From: RYN-230 sp963851025
GTDB taxonomy: Bacteria; Actinomycetota; Actinomycetes; Streptosporangiales; Streptosporangiaceae
NCBI GenBank assembly: GCA_963851025.1
Contig: CAWKOA010000006.1
Coordinates: forward strand, 248,001-312,000
DNA: 64,000 nt
Direction: 5' to 3'
The notes under the pieces were generated by a model. The model saw only the letters and a program-made list of their open reading frames with translations. It did no database searches and was not told the origin of the DNA. The first letter of the stretch is position 1, and the number at the start of each line of letters is the position of its first letter. Position numbers and translations under genes: made by a program. Positions 44,616-53,047 of this stretch are shown piece after piece.

Positions 44616-46286
44616 TCAGACTCGCTTTCGGTCGAAGTCGGCGCGCTGCCCGGTGCCGTACTTGCGCAGCGCACCGTCGGGGCCCGAGGCGTTCGGGCGG
44701 TAGAAGATCCAGTTCTGCCAGGCGGTCAGCCGGCCGAAGATCTTGGTTTCCAGGGTCTCGGGGCCGGGGAAGCGGTAGTTCGCCTCCAGCCCCGTCAGCG
44801 CGTCCGGGCTGAAGCTGGCCCGCTCCTCGATCGCGATGCGGACCTCCTCGTCCCAGTCGATGTCATCGGGGGCGAACGTGACCAGGCCCAGCGCCTCGGC
44901 GTCCTCCGCCTCCAGCGCGTCGCCCGCGCTCTTCTCGGCCGCGGCCAGCGCGTCCGGGTCGCCCAGGAACCGGGTCTGCAGCCGGGTCAGGCCGTTGCCC
45001 ATCGGCAGCGGGCCGAGGTTGACCGGCCCGACCGTGACCGTGGCCGGGCTGGCGTCCGGGTCAACCTCCTCGAACACGCCGGACAGCATGTAGGAGCGGT
45101 CCGCGGCCAGCGCCAGCTCCAGCAGCGAGCCCGCGAAGCAGCTGCCCGGCTCGATCAGGGCCAGCAGGCTGCGGCTGGTCACGTCCAGCCGCTTGAGCGT
45201 GCGCTTGAGGTAGAGCACGATCTCGCTGGCCAGCCAGTCGTCGTGGTGGCCGGCCAGGAACTGGTCGTAGGCCAGCACGGCGGAGGGGTCGCCCTGGGTG
45301 CGCAGCACCCAGGTGCCCAGCTCCAGCTCGTTGGTGCGCAGGTCCAGGATCAGGTCGTCCAGTTCCCGGGCGACGGCCAGGGTCCAGAACCCGGCGCCCT
45401 GCTCGTGCAGCCCGGCGGCGCTGGCCGGCGGCCCGGCCTCCGGCCCGGTCACGGTGATCTCGGCGACCCCCCGCGCGCGGTCCAGCCGGGCCGTCACGTG
45501 GCGGTAGGAGATCTCCTCGTCGGTGCGGGTCTTGGCCAGCGGGGTCAGCTCGACGCCGGTGGCCCCGGCGGGCCGGCCGGAGCGCCCGGCCAGCTCGGCC
45601 GCCCGCTGCGCCACGACCTCGTCCCACCTGGCCCGGGGCACGGCCTCGTCCACCAGCCGCCAGGCCACGGCCTTCTTGCCGCCCAGCCCCTCGGCCTTGG
45701 TGGAGAAGTAGTCCGCCCGGTCGCGGCGCACGTGCCGCTTGTCCACCACCCGGGTCAGCCCGCCGGTGCCGGGCAGCACCCCGAGCAGGGGCAGTTCCGG
45801 CAGCGACACCGCGGACGAGCGGTCGTCGATGAGCATGATGTGCTCGCAGGCCAGGGCCAGCTCGTACCCCCCGCCGGACGCGGTCCCGTTCAGCGCGGCC
45901 AGGTACACCTGACCCGAGTTCGCACTGGCGTCCTCGATGCCGTTGCGGGTTTCGTTAGTGAACTTGCAGAAGTTGACTTTCCACGGGTGCGGCGACGCGG
46001 CGAGCATGCGGATGTTGGCGCCCGCGCAGAAGATCTTTTCCTTGCCGCTGGTCAGCACCACCGCGCGGACCTCGGGGTGCTCGAAGCGGAGCCGCTGGAC
46101 CGCGTCGTACAGCTCGATGTCCACGCCGAGGTCGTAGGAGTTGAGCTTGAGCTCGTAGCCGGGCACCAGGCCGCCCTGCTCGTCCACGTCCATGGTCAGC
46201 GTGGCCACCGGGCCGTCGCAGGCCAGCCGCCAGTGCCGGTACTGCCCGGGGTGCGTGCGGAAGTCCACTCTGGCCTCGCCGGTCAT
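44616..46286 (-). CDS. boxC: 2,3-epoxybenzoyl-CoA dihydrolase BoxC
   Basis: About 556 aa, two crotonase-type domains. The first domain has VRAVVLTSGKEKIFCAGANIRML and LAALNGTASGGGYELALACEHIML (oxyanion-hole Gly). SVSLPELPLLGVLPGTGGLTRVV and the second domain with PGSCFAGSLLELALAADRSYML follow. BoxC opens the epoxide ring hydrolytically and releases formate, giving 3,4-dehydroadipyl-CoA semialdehyde. ATG 46286 is favoured by GGAAGG six bases upstream. First gene of the operon boxC-boxB-ligase-amidohydrolase, behind an AT-rich promoter with dyads. Confidence 0.95.
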   Translation of the reverse strand: MTGEARVDFRTHPGQYRHWRLACDGPVATLTMDVDEQGGLVPGYELKLNSYDLGVDIELYDAVQRLRFEHPEVRAVVLTSGKEKIFCAGANIRMLAASPHPWKVNFCKFTNETRNGIEDASANSGQVYLAALNGTASGGGYELALACEHIMLIDDRSSAVSLPELPLLGVLPGTGGLTRVVDKRHVRRDRADYFSTKAEGLGGKKAVAWRLVDEAVPRARWDEVVAQRAAELAGRSGRPAGATGVELTPLAKTRTDEEISYRHVTARLDRARGVAEITVTGPEAGPPASAAGLHEQGAGFWTLAVARELDDLILDLRTNELELGTWVLRTQGDPSAVLAYDQFLAGHHDDWLASEIVLYLKRTLKRLDVTSRSLLALIEPGSCFAGSLLELALAADRSYMLSGVFEEVDPDASPATVTVGPVNLGPLPMGNGLTRLQTRFLGDPDALAAAEKSAGDALEAEDAEALGLVTFAPDDIDWDEEVRIAIEERASFSPDALTGLEANYRFPGPETLETKIFGRLTAWQNWIFYRPNASGPDGALRKYGTGQRADFDRKRV

Positions 46287-46318
46287 GATCATCCTTCCGC
46301 TGGGCCGCAGGTAACTCC

Positions 46319-46383
46319 TATGCTCTACGTTCTACGGTAATTACGTCAAGTCTCTGTAGCATATTTGCCCTGCGGCATATTTC
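46319..46383. promoter_or_regulatory. box operon control region with nested dyads
   Basis: TATGCT (46319-46324) and AGCATA (46358-46363) flank the palindrome GTAATTAC (46337-46344) nearly concentrically. GCATATTT is directly repeated at 46359-46366 and 46376-46383. On the minus strand TTGACG (46344-46349) could be a -35 element. The region is strikingly AT-rich, so it is probably the regulated promoter of boxC. Confidence 0.55.
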
Positions 46384-46391
46384 TGGGCGGC

Positions 46392-48062
46392 TCAGCCGGT
46401 GACCGGCAGCAGCAGCGCCGAGGCGGCCAGGTCGATCTGGTAGCTGGTCGGCACGAGATCCCGGGCGGGCGCCTCGACCTGGCCGGTGCCCGGGTTACGG
46501 GCGAAGCGGGGGTGCGCGCCGCCGGCGACCTGGAGCCGGATCCGGTGCCCGGCCGCGAACCGGTGCCCGGCCCCGATGAGCGGGACCCGGACCAGGCCGT
46601 CCGGATCCTTGGCGGTGAGCCGGACGATGCCGTCGCAGACGTTGCGGGACCGGCCTCTGGCGTCCACGTCGCACAGCCGCACGAACAGGTCGGCGTGCGG
46701 GTTGTCCCGGGCCACGGACAGCTCGGCGGCCACCTCGCCGAGGATCTCGACCGGCCCGGCCAGCGGCTCGCTGGTGAACAGCAGCACGTCGGAGCGCCGC
46801 TCGACGGCCTGGTTGTCGCGGACCCCCGCGGTCAGGGTCATGACGGCCCCGCCCACTGACGGGGTGGGGTCGGCGGGGTCATAGCGGAACCAGGTGCGGC
46901 CCGGGCTGGCGGCCGGCTGCGGGCTCAGGGCTCCGTGGGGACCCAGGTGCCAGCGCTGCTCCCGGGAGCCGGCCGGGGGCCAGCCGGAGACGTCGCGCCA
47001 GCCCGGGGCCGGCGCGCCGCCCACCCAGACGCGCACGGAGTTCTCGGGCGGCCCGGCCGGCTCCCCCTCGGCCTGGGCGCCCGGGCCGAGGTAGCGGTCC
47101 AGCCAGGCCACGCTCTCCGCGACCGGGACCCCGCCCTTGGTCCCCACGTCCAGGTGAGTCCAGGGCCCGACCACCAGCCGGGCCGGGACGCCGCGGCCGG
47201 ACAGGACGCGGTACTGCTCCAGGGTCTGGGCCAGGAACAGGTCCTGCCAGCCGCCGACCAGGAGCGTGGGCACCGTGATCCGCTGCAGCGCGGCGCCGCA
47301 CTGCAGCGGGGCCCAGAACGGGTCAGTCACGTCCGGGTGCTCCAGCCAGCCCTCGAACCACGGGGCCCCGGTGCCGAGCAGGTCCCGGGCGCTCGCCGTG
47401 ACCGGCAGCCCGTTGAGCGCGGGCCGCAGCCGCCGCTCGGTGGTGGCCATCCGCCACAGGCTGCTGATCGGCCGGGTGGTCTCCAGATGGGCCATCATCT
47501 CGCTCCAGCCCAGGAAGTTCTGCAGGTCGAGCGCGCCGTCGTGGTAGGCGGCCTGGCTGAAGTCGTGCGGTCCGACCAGGACCACGGCGGCCCGCAGCTC
47601 CGGTGGCGGGTCCATGGCCAGGGCCCAGGCCGCGAAGCCGAGGTAGCTGGCGCCGTAAGTGGCCAGCCGGCCGTCGAACCAGTGCTGGCCGCGCAGCCAG
47701 GCCACGGTGTCCTGGCCGTCGGCCGCCTCGCGGCGCATCGGGTCGAACTCGCCGCCCGAGCCGAACGTGCCGCGGCAGCTCTGCACCAGCACGTGGAATC
47801 CGCGCTCGGCGATGAGGCGGATGTCGAGGCTGAACGGCATCCCCCGCCCGTACGGGGTCCGGACCAGCACCGTGGCCGCCGGCCGGTCGGTCACCGGGAA
47901 GTAGTGGTCAGCCCGCAGGATCGTGCCATCCGGCATCGGGACGCTCACGTCCCGGGTGACGGCCACCCGGTTCCGGCGGGGCGGCAGCGACCAGGCCCGG
48001 CCGAGCGCCCGGGTGATCAGGGCCGGACCCGGCCCGGCCAGGGCCGGGGGGTTGTCCTCCAT
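46392..48062 (-). CDS. CocE/NonD-family hydrolase (X-Pro dipeptidyl-peptidase S15 fold)
   Basis: 556 aa. An alpha/beta core with VLVRTPYGRG, VQSCRGTFGSGGEF, the nucleophile in YGASYLGFAAWA (GxSYxG), an acid in VGGWQDLFL and His in VVGPWTHLD. The C-terminal jelly-roll (VRVWVGGAPA, LLFTSEPLAGPVEILGEV, DLFVRLCDVDARGRSRNVCDGI) completes the CocE plan. It cleaves esters or amides such as benzoyl-ester alkaloids, so it could supply benzoate to the neighbouring box genes. ATG 48062 has AAGGGG upstream. The longer upstream frame is a shadow of the PaaX gene. Confidence 0.9.
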   Translation of the reverse strand: MEDNPPALAGPGPALITRALGRAWSLPPRRNRVAVTRDVSVPMPDGTILRADHYFPVTDRPAATVLVRTPYGRGMPFSLDIRLIAERGFHVLVQSCRGTFGSGGEFDPMRREAADGQDTVAWLRGQHWFDGRLATYGASYLGFAAWALAMDPPPELRAAVVLVGPHDFSQAAYHDGALDLQNFLGWSEMMAHLETTRPISSLWRMATTERRLRPALNGLPVTASARDLLGTGAPWFEGWLEHPDVTDPFWAPLQCGAALQRITVPTLLVGGWQDLFLAQTLEQYRVLSGRGVPARLVVGPWTHLDVGTKGGVPVAESVAWLDRYLGPGAQAEGEPAGPPENSVRVWVGGAPAPGWRDVSGWPPAGSREQRWHLGPHGALSPQPAASPGRTWFRYDPADPTPSVGGAVMTLTAGVRDNQAVERRSDVLLFTSEPLAGPVEILGEVAAELSVARDNPHADLFVRLCDVDARGRSRNVCDGIVRLTAKDPDGLVRVPLIGAGHRFAAGHRIRLQVAGGAHPRFARNPGTGQVEAPARDLVPTSYQIDLAASALLLPVTG

Positions 48063-48148
48063 GACAGGCCCCTTCGATCTTCGACATGCAGATCTGGGGC
48101 TGACGCTACCTTGGAGAACTTTTGCTGGGAAGACCCCGGTGCGGAGGG

Positions 48149-49000
48149 TCAGCCGAGCTCGTTCAGCCGCTTCCACTCCAGGCGGGCATCGCCGGACCAG
48201 CGCGAATGCCGGTCGGCGAACAGCCGGGCCGCGTCCTCCCCGCTCCAGCGGGCCGGCAGCAGCTCCCGGGGCAGCGCCGGGTTGACGGACGGGAAGCGGC
48301 GCCAGGCGTGCACCAGCTCGACCTGCCGGGCCAGCACGTCGCCAGGCTCCGGGTCGCGGAACTCCGAGATGAACTGCTCGTACTGCTCCTCGACCGCGGC
48401 CAGGTCCCACGCGTCCGCGACCATGGTCCGCAGGTCGCCGAGGCCGGACCGGGTGGCCACGAACACGTGGGCGTCCCCCTCCAGGCCGGCGGCCCGGAGC
48501 ACCTCGACCGCCTCGGCCTCGCGGTCCGGGTGCGGGCTGATCCACAGGCCGGCGCCGAGAGACCCGAACCCGGCCCAGCTCAGCCGGCTGCGCACCACGT
48601 GCCGCGCGCGGCGGTCGCTCTCCGGGACCCGCGCGTAGACCAGCAGCCAGCGGCCGTCCCAGTCCGCGGCCGGCCCGGTGAAGGAGTAGATCCGCTCCGC
48701 GCCGTCGGTGAGCATCCGCCGCGCGCTGCCGGTCAGCCGCCACCGGGTGCGGCGGCCCAGCTTCTCCGCGTCCAGCCAGCCCGCCGCGGCGGTGCGCATC
48801 AGCGCCTGCCGGGTGGCCTTCTCCTCGATGCCGAGGCGGCCGAAGGCGGCCAGCACCGCCGACGTCCAGGCGGTCCCGTCGGTAGTCAGCACGAACTCGC
48901 CGAGCAGGGTGAACAGCAGCCCGCGAGCGCTCGGGGCGCCCGCCGCGTGCCGCCGGGACAGGGCCGGGGCCGCGGGCTCCGGCGGTCTGTCGGCGGGCAT
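48149..49000 (-). CDS. PaaX-family transcriptional regulator
   Basis: 283 aa. Winged-HTH N terminus (LLFTLLGEFVLTTDGTAWTSAVLAAFGRLGIEEKATRQALMRTAAAGWL, then GRRTRWRLT), a central effector region WDGRWLLVYARVPESDRRARHVVRSRLSWAGFGSLGAGLWISP and a PaaX C-terminal domain (LHAWRRFP-like LVHAWRRFPSVNPALP). PaaX represses phenylacetate catabolism and responds to aryl-CoA. Next to the CocE hydrolase and box operon it is the best candidate to sense benzoyl-CoA. ATG 49000 with GGGAAGG upstream. Confidence 0.9.
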   Translation of the reverse strand: MPADRPPEPAAPALSRRHAAGAPSARGLLFTLLGEFVLTTDGTAWTSAVLAAFGRLGIEEKATRQALMRTAAAGWLDAEKLGRRTRWRLTGSARRMLTDGAERIYSFTGPAADWDGRWLLVYARVPESDRRARHVVRSRLSWAGFGSLGAGLWISPHPDREAEAVEVLRAAGLEGDAHVFVATRSGLGDLRTMVADAWDLAAVEEQYEQFISEFRDPEPGDVLARQVELVHAWRRFPSVNPALPRELLPARWSGEDAARLFADRHSRWSGDARLEWKRLNELG

Positions 49001-49053
49001 GACGGCCTTCCCGGTGGCTGCGCCGGCGGCAGCGGCCGCCGGGGTATCCGATG

Positions 49054-49659
49054 CTACTTCCAGGCGAAGACGGGCTGCTCGAAGTGGGCCACCCTGATCA
49101 TGTTCCCGTGCAGGCCCGCCTGGCAGAACTGGTAGATGACCGCCGCGGTGGGCGCGTGCACGTAGCGCCCGAGCAGCGGCAGCTGGATCACCGGCGCCTC
49201 CGACTGGGGGATGCGCAGCAGCCGCGGCGGGACGTCGAAATCGGCCAGCGGGATGACATGGATCTGGGCCACCTCGGACTCCGGGCCCTTCATCCCCGGG
49301 CTCACCGGGCCGCCCCACACCACCACCGGGGTCATCAGGTACCCGGACCTGGTCACGTAGTCGTCGAGCAGGCCCAGCACCGCGTCCGGGGGCACGTCCA
49401 CGCCGGTCTCCTCGCGCAGTTCGCGCAGCGCCGCGTCCCGGGCGGATTCCCCCGCGTCGCGGCGGCCCCCGGGCAGGGCCCACTGGCCCGCGTGGTTGCG
49501 CAGGGTCGGCGCCCGCCTGGTGATCAGCAGCGCGGGCACGCCGTGGCGGGTCACGACGCAGACGGCGACCGCCGCGGCCTTCAGGCCGCCGGCGGGCTCC
49601 TCGACCCGGCGGAAGCGGCCCAGGTTCGCCGTGATCACGTCCCTGAGCTCCGCATCCAT
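49054..49659 (-). CDS. Nudix hydrolase (CoA pyrophosphatase-like)
   Basis: 201 aa. The Nudix box GGRRDAGESARDAALRELREETGV fits GX5EX7REUXEEXGU with all acidic residues. N-terminal VCVVTRHGVPALLITRRAPTLRNHAGQWALPGG resembles the NUDT7/YeaB group (LLITRR, RxxxGxxALPGG), so CoA or acyl-CoA may be the substrate. ATG 49659 has AGGGTG upstream. Divergent from a sensor kinase. Confidence 0.9.
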   Translation of the reverse strand: MDAELRDVITANLGRFRRVEEPAGGLKAAAVAVCVVTRHGVPALLITRRAPTLRNHAGQWALPGGRRDAGESARDAALRELREETGVDVPPDAVLGLLDDYVTRSGYLMTPVVVWGGPVSPGMKGPESEVAQIHVIPLADFDVPPRLLRIPQSEAPVIQLPLLGRYVHAPTAAVIYQFCQAGLHGNMIRVAHFEQPVFAWK

Positions 49660-49781
49660 AGCCAGCACCCTAACCTGCACCTTCCGCCCGCCCGGCCCGC
49701 CATCTGCCCGCGCCCGGCTTGAGAAGCGACACAGAAGATAACGAGAAGCTCCGCCCAGCCGCAGTGGGCATAGTGCTAGGC

Positions 49782-51293
49782 ATGGGGAGTGATGGGCTGG
49801 CCCGGCCCGGCCTGCACGGGGCCTGGCCGGCCCGCTGGCTGGCCACCCGCTCGCTGCGCGGCCAGCTCATCACCGGCCTGGTCACGCTGCTCGCGCTGGC
49901 CTGCGCCGGCGTGGGCCTGGTCTCCTACATCGTGATCAGTCACACCCTGCTCAACCAGCTCGATTACCAGCTCCAGGCGGCGGGCGGGCGGTACGCCTCC
50001 TGCATCGAGGAAAAGCACCACGAGGGGCCACGGCCGCCCCAGGGCGCGTCGGCGGTGAGCTGCAACAAGACCCCCGGCCTGAACGCCGGGACGTTCGGCG
50101 CCCGGATCAAGGACGGCGTGGTCACCGACCAGGGCATCATCGGCGGCCAGAGCCACCTGTCCGCCGCGGACAAGGCCACGCTGTCCCGGCTGCCGCCGAA
50201 CGGCAGGTACTACACCAAGGACCTGACCTCGCTGCAGGGCGATTACCGGCTGACCGCGATCAAGGGACTGGACGGTGACGTGCTCATCACCGGCCTCCCG
50301 CTGTCCCCCATGGAATCCACGCTGCACAAGGTCGAGATCGCCGAGCTGACGGCGTTCCTGGTCGCGCTGGTCCTGGCCGGCTTCATCGGCACGGGTTTCG
50401 TGCGGCTGTCGCTGCGGCCGCTGCGCCGGGTCGCGGCCACCGCCACCCGGGTCACCCAGCTGCCGCTGGCCAGCGGCGAGGTCACGCTGCCCGAGCGGGT
50501 CCCGGACACCAGCCCGCGGACCGAGGCCGGCCAGGTCGCCGAGGCGTTCAACCGGATGCTCGGCCACGTCGAGCAGGCCCTCGGCCGGCGGGCGGCCAGC
50601 GAGGCCCGGCTGCGCCGGTTCGCCGCCGACGCCAGCCACGAGCTGCGCACCCCGCTGGCCGCCATCCGCGGCTACGCCGAGCTCGCGCTGCGCAATCCGG
50701 ACGCGGACCGCGCCGACATCGACCACGCCCTGCGCCGGGTCGAATCGGAATCCGAGCGGATGAGCGTCCTGGTCGACGAGCTGCTGCTGCTCGCCCAGCT
50801 GGACGCGGGCCGCCCGCTGGCCCGCGAGCCGGTGGACCTGACCCGGCTGGCCATCGACGCCACCGACGACGCCCGGGTCGCGTCGGCCGATCACCGCTGG
50901 GTGCTCCAGCTCCCGGATGAGGCCGTGCTGGTCCGGGGCGACGAGCACCGGCTGCACCAGGTGCTGGCCAACCTGATGAGCAACGCGGCCAAGCACACCC
51001 CGAAGGACACCACGGTCACGGTCGCGCTGGCCGACGGGGCCCAGCCGGGCACCGTCGAGCTGAGCGTGACCGACGACGGGCCGGGCATCCCGGCGGAGCT
51101 GCAGCCGATGCTGTTCGAGCGGTTCGTGCGCGGCGACTCGGCCCGGTCCCGGGGCACCGCCGGGGCGGCCAGCACCGGCCTCGGCCTGGCCATCGTGGAC
51201 GCCGTGACCAGCGCGCACGGCGGCAGCATCGAGGTGGACAGCAAGCCGGGCCACACCCGCTTCGCCATCACGCTGCCCCGCCTGTACGGCTGA
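49782..51293 (+). CDS. Sensor histidine kinase, no adjacent response regulator
   Basis: 503 aa. Membrane segment 1 (LITGLVTLLALACAGVGLVSYIVI), an extracellular domain ~140 aa containing two Cys, membrane segment 2 (LTAFLVALVLAGFIGTGFV), HAMP (RLSLRPLRRVAATATRV), H-box FAADASHELRTPLAAIRGY, N-box LANLMSNAAKHTP, G1 VTDDGPGIP and G2 STGLGLAIVDAV. Complete HK of the CutS/TrcS-like class. Its response regulator usually lies immediately upstream, but here the upstream gene is a divergent Nudix hydrolase. The start is uncertain between 49719 and 49782; the latter gives a short cytoplasmic tail. Confidence 0.92.
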   Translation: MGSDGLARPGLHGAWPARWLATRSLRGQLITGLVTLLALACAGVGLVSYIVISHTLLNQLDYQLQAAGGRYASCIEEKHHEGPRPPQGASAVSCNKTPGLNAGTFGARIKDGVVTDQGIIGGQSHLSAADKATLSRLPPNGRYYTKDLTSLQGDYRLTAIKGLDGDVLITGLPLSPMESTLHKVEIAELTAFLVALVLAGFIGTGFVRLSLRPLRRVAATATRVTQLPLASGEVTLPERVPDTSPRTEAGQVAEAFNRMLGHVEQALGRRAASEARLRRFAADASHELRTPLAAIRGYAELALRNPDADRADIDHALRRVESESERMSVLVDELLLLAQLDAGRPLAREPVDLTRLAIDATDDARVASADHRWVLQLPDEAVLVRGDEHRLHQVLANLMSNAAKHTPKDTTVTVALADGAQPGTVELSVTDDGPGIPAELQPMLFERFVRGDSARSRGTAGAASTGLGLAIVDAVTSAHGGSIEVDSKPGHTRFAITLPRLYG

Positions 51294-51309
51294 GCCTGTA
51301 CGGCTGAGC
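51282..51309. repeat. 14-bp x2 tandem repeat across the sensor kinase stop
   Basis: ctgtacggctgagc occurs twice in direct succession. The first copy includes the last codons and TGA stop of the kinase gene; the second TGA falls in another frame. It is followed by a terminator-like hairpin. Confidence 0.88.
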
Positions 51310-51348
51310 CCTGGCTCTGCGGCCCGGGCCGGGCCGGCCAACGGCTGA

Positions 51349-51372
51349 GGCCCGGCCCCGCAGGGCCGGGCC
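51349..51372. terminator. Bidirectional GC-rich hairpin terminator
   Basis: GGCCCGGCCC-CGCA-GGGCCGGGCC is a perfect 10-bp stem with a 4-nt loop, in the 96-bp gap between convergent genes (kinase + strand, exporter - strand). No U-tract; typical of actinobacterial I-shaped terminators. Confidence 0.65.
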
Positions 51373-51389
51373 GTGCGGCCGGATGGGGC

Positions 51390-52670
51390 TCAGGGCTGGG
51401 CGACCAGGACCTCGGCCGGCGGCTCCGCCCGGAGGGCGGCGGGCGCACGGCGGGCGGGCGCCTGGCGCATGAGGAACAGCGCGTAGGCCAGCACCGCCAG
51501 CCCCAGGGCCGCCAGCGCCCCGGTCCCGCCCAGCGTGCTGGCCAGCAGCGGGGCGATCAGCGAGCCCACGACGATCCCGCCCAGCGAGGCCGGCAGGGCC
51601 AGCCCGTAGGCGCGGCCGAACACGTCCTCGTCCAGCATCCGCTGCAGGCCCGTGTCGGTGAGGATCTCGACCAGCACCGCACCCGTGCCGGTCGCCGCGA
51701 CCAGGGCGATGGCCACGGCGGGCCAGTGCGCCACGGCCAGCAGCGGCAGGGGCAGCCCGACCGCGCCGAGTGCGCCGGCCAGCACGAGCCGCGGGTGACC
51801 CCAGCGCTGCACCCGGCCGGCCAGGGCCGTGCCGGCCAGCGTCCCGGCCCCGAGGCCGGCGAACAGGTAGCCGTAGCCGTGCGCGCCCATCCCGAGCGAG
51901 CGGGAGACCAGCAGCAGCAGCACGGTCTGGGTGCCGTAGACGGTGCTGCAGATGATGTCCGCGCCGACCAGCCGCAGCGCGCCCGGGCAGGAGCGCAGCG
52001 CCGCGGCACCGTCGGCCACGCCCCGCAGCACGCCCGCGGGGCGCGCCCCGCGCCCGGCGGGCCGGAAGGTCTGGCCCGCCGGGATGGCCAGCACCGCGAG
52101 CGCCGCCAGCCCGAACGTGACCGCGTTGAGCAGGAAGGCCAGGGCCGGTGATCCGAGCAGCAGCAGGACCCCGCCCAGGGCCGGCCCGGCGATGATGGCG
52201 GTCCCGTGCACCGCCGACCGGGCCGCGTTGGCGCCCGGCAGGTCGGCGTCGCTGACCAGCCGCGGCGTGGTGGCCGCGACGCACGGCAGGTAAGGCGTGG
52301 CGGCGGCGGTCGCCGCGGCGGCGATCACCGGGGCCAGCACTACCGGCGCGTGCATGACCACGAACAGGGCCAGCAGCACCATCAGGGCGATCCGGATGAC
52401 GTCGCAGGTGATCATGACGCGCCGCCGGTCGAACCGGTCGGCGACCACCCCGCCCAGCGGCCCCAGGACCACGATCGGGATCACCCGCGCGGCGGTGGTG
52501 ATCCCGGCCCACAGCGCCGAGTGGGTGCGGTCATAGACCAGGGCGATCAGGGCCAGGTTGTAGAGCCAGTCGCCCAGCTCGGAGACGGCCAGCCCGCCGA
52601 GCAGCCGGCGGAACGCCGGGTAACGCAGTGACGCCCGGATCGTCCCGGGCCTGGCCTGCTGAATGTTCAT
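51390..52670 (-). CDS. MFS transporter (12 TM, EntS-like)
   Basis: 426 aa. Major facilitator with an N-terminal FRRLLGGLAVSELGDWLYNLALIALVYDRTHSALWAG, then the loop-2/3 motif GGVVADRFDRRRVMITCD, a central amphipathic loop with RPAGRGARPAGVLRG and a C-terminal half with repeated motif. Fold type of EntS/enterobactin-exporter-like MFS. Substrate unknown. ATG 52670. Confidence 0.9.
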   Translation of the reverse strand: MNIQQARPGTIRASLRYPAFRRLLGGLAVSELGDWLYNLALIALVYDRTHSALWAGITTAARVIPIVVLGPLGGVVADRFDRRRVMITCDVIRIALMVLLALFVVMHAPVVLAPVIAAAATAAATPYLPCVAATTPRLVSDADLPGANAARSAVHGTAIIAGPALGGVLLLLGSPALAFLLNAVTFGLAALAVLAIPAGQTFRPAGRGARPAGVLRGVADGAAALRSCPGALRLVGADIICSTVYGTQTVLLLLVSRSLGMGAHGYGYLFAGLGAGTLAGTALAGRVQRWGHPRLVLAGALGAVGLPLPLLAVAHWPAVAIALVAATGTGAVLVEILTDTGLQRMLDEDVFGRAYGLALPASLGGIVVGSLIAPLLASTLGGTGALAALGLAVLAYALFLMRQAPARRAPAALRAEPPAEVLVAQP

Positions 52671-52715
52671 CGCGCCGTCCTGTCCGCCGTGGTGATGTCC
52701 CTTTCCACGGTCGGG

Positions 52716-52840
52716 CTAAGGGCCGGGGGGCCGCATCGGCCGGCTGCCCTAGCAGGCCGCCGGTGTCCCCTCAGATTCCGCGGGGCCGGTCCTTAGCGGG
52801 CCGCCCGGGCGCCTCAGACGGCCCGGCGGGGTCCTTAGCC
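52716..52840. repeat. 21-22 bp degenerate array, each unit carrying a stop, at the LAL regulator end
   Basis: Minus-strand units begin CTAAGG, CTGAGG, CTAAGG, CTGAGG and CTAGGG. Their stops are at 52835, 52814, 52793, 52771 and 52749; a further CTAAGG-like copy has its stop at 52716. The first is the actual TAA of the LuxR HTH frame. The spacing is 21, 21, 22 and 22 bp for the five regular units. Confidence 0.78.
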
Positions 52841-53047
52841 GGCCACGCCCAGGCGGTGCACCACCGCGGCCGCCTCCACCCGGCCGCCCACCCCGAGCTT
52901 GGCCAGGATGTTGGAGACGTGCACGCTGGCCGTCTTCGGGCTGATGAACAGGGCCTGCGCGATCTCAGGATTCGAGCGGCCGTCGGCCAGCAGCAGCAGG
53001 ACCTCGCGCTCCCGGTCGGTCAGGCCGAACCGGGCGAGTTCGTCCAC
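52835..53047 (-). CDS. LuxR HTH domain, out of frame with its effector part
   Basis: 70 residues: MDELARFGLTDREREVLLLLADGRSNPEIAQALFISPKTASVHVSNILAKLGV is a complete GerE/LuxR HTH. It is encoded in a frame different from the ATPase/TPR part at 52965-55844, which overlaps it. A natural LAL protein would have both. The intervening array contains two units of 14 bp among 15-bp units, giving a net +1 frame change. Independent translation from GTG 53047 is possible but no ribosome-binding site is seen. Confidence 0.8.
   Translation of the reverse strand: MDELARFGLTDREREVLLLLADGRSNPEIAQALFISPKTASVHVSNILAKLGVGGRVEAAAVVHRLGVAG

Noticed and set aside
43055..44812. 585-codon plus-strand frame opposite boxB
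   Set aside because: Antisense shadow; boxB on the other strand has complete family motifs.
46935..48638. 567-codon plus-strand frame opposite the CocE-type gene
   Set aside because: Antisense shadow without recognisable domains; the minus-strand hydrolase is complete.
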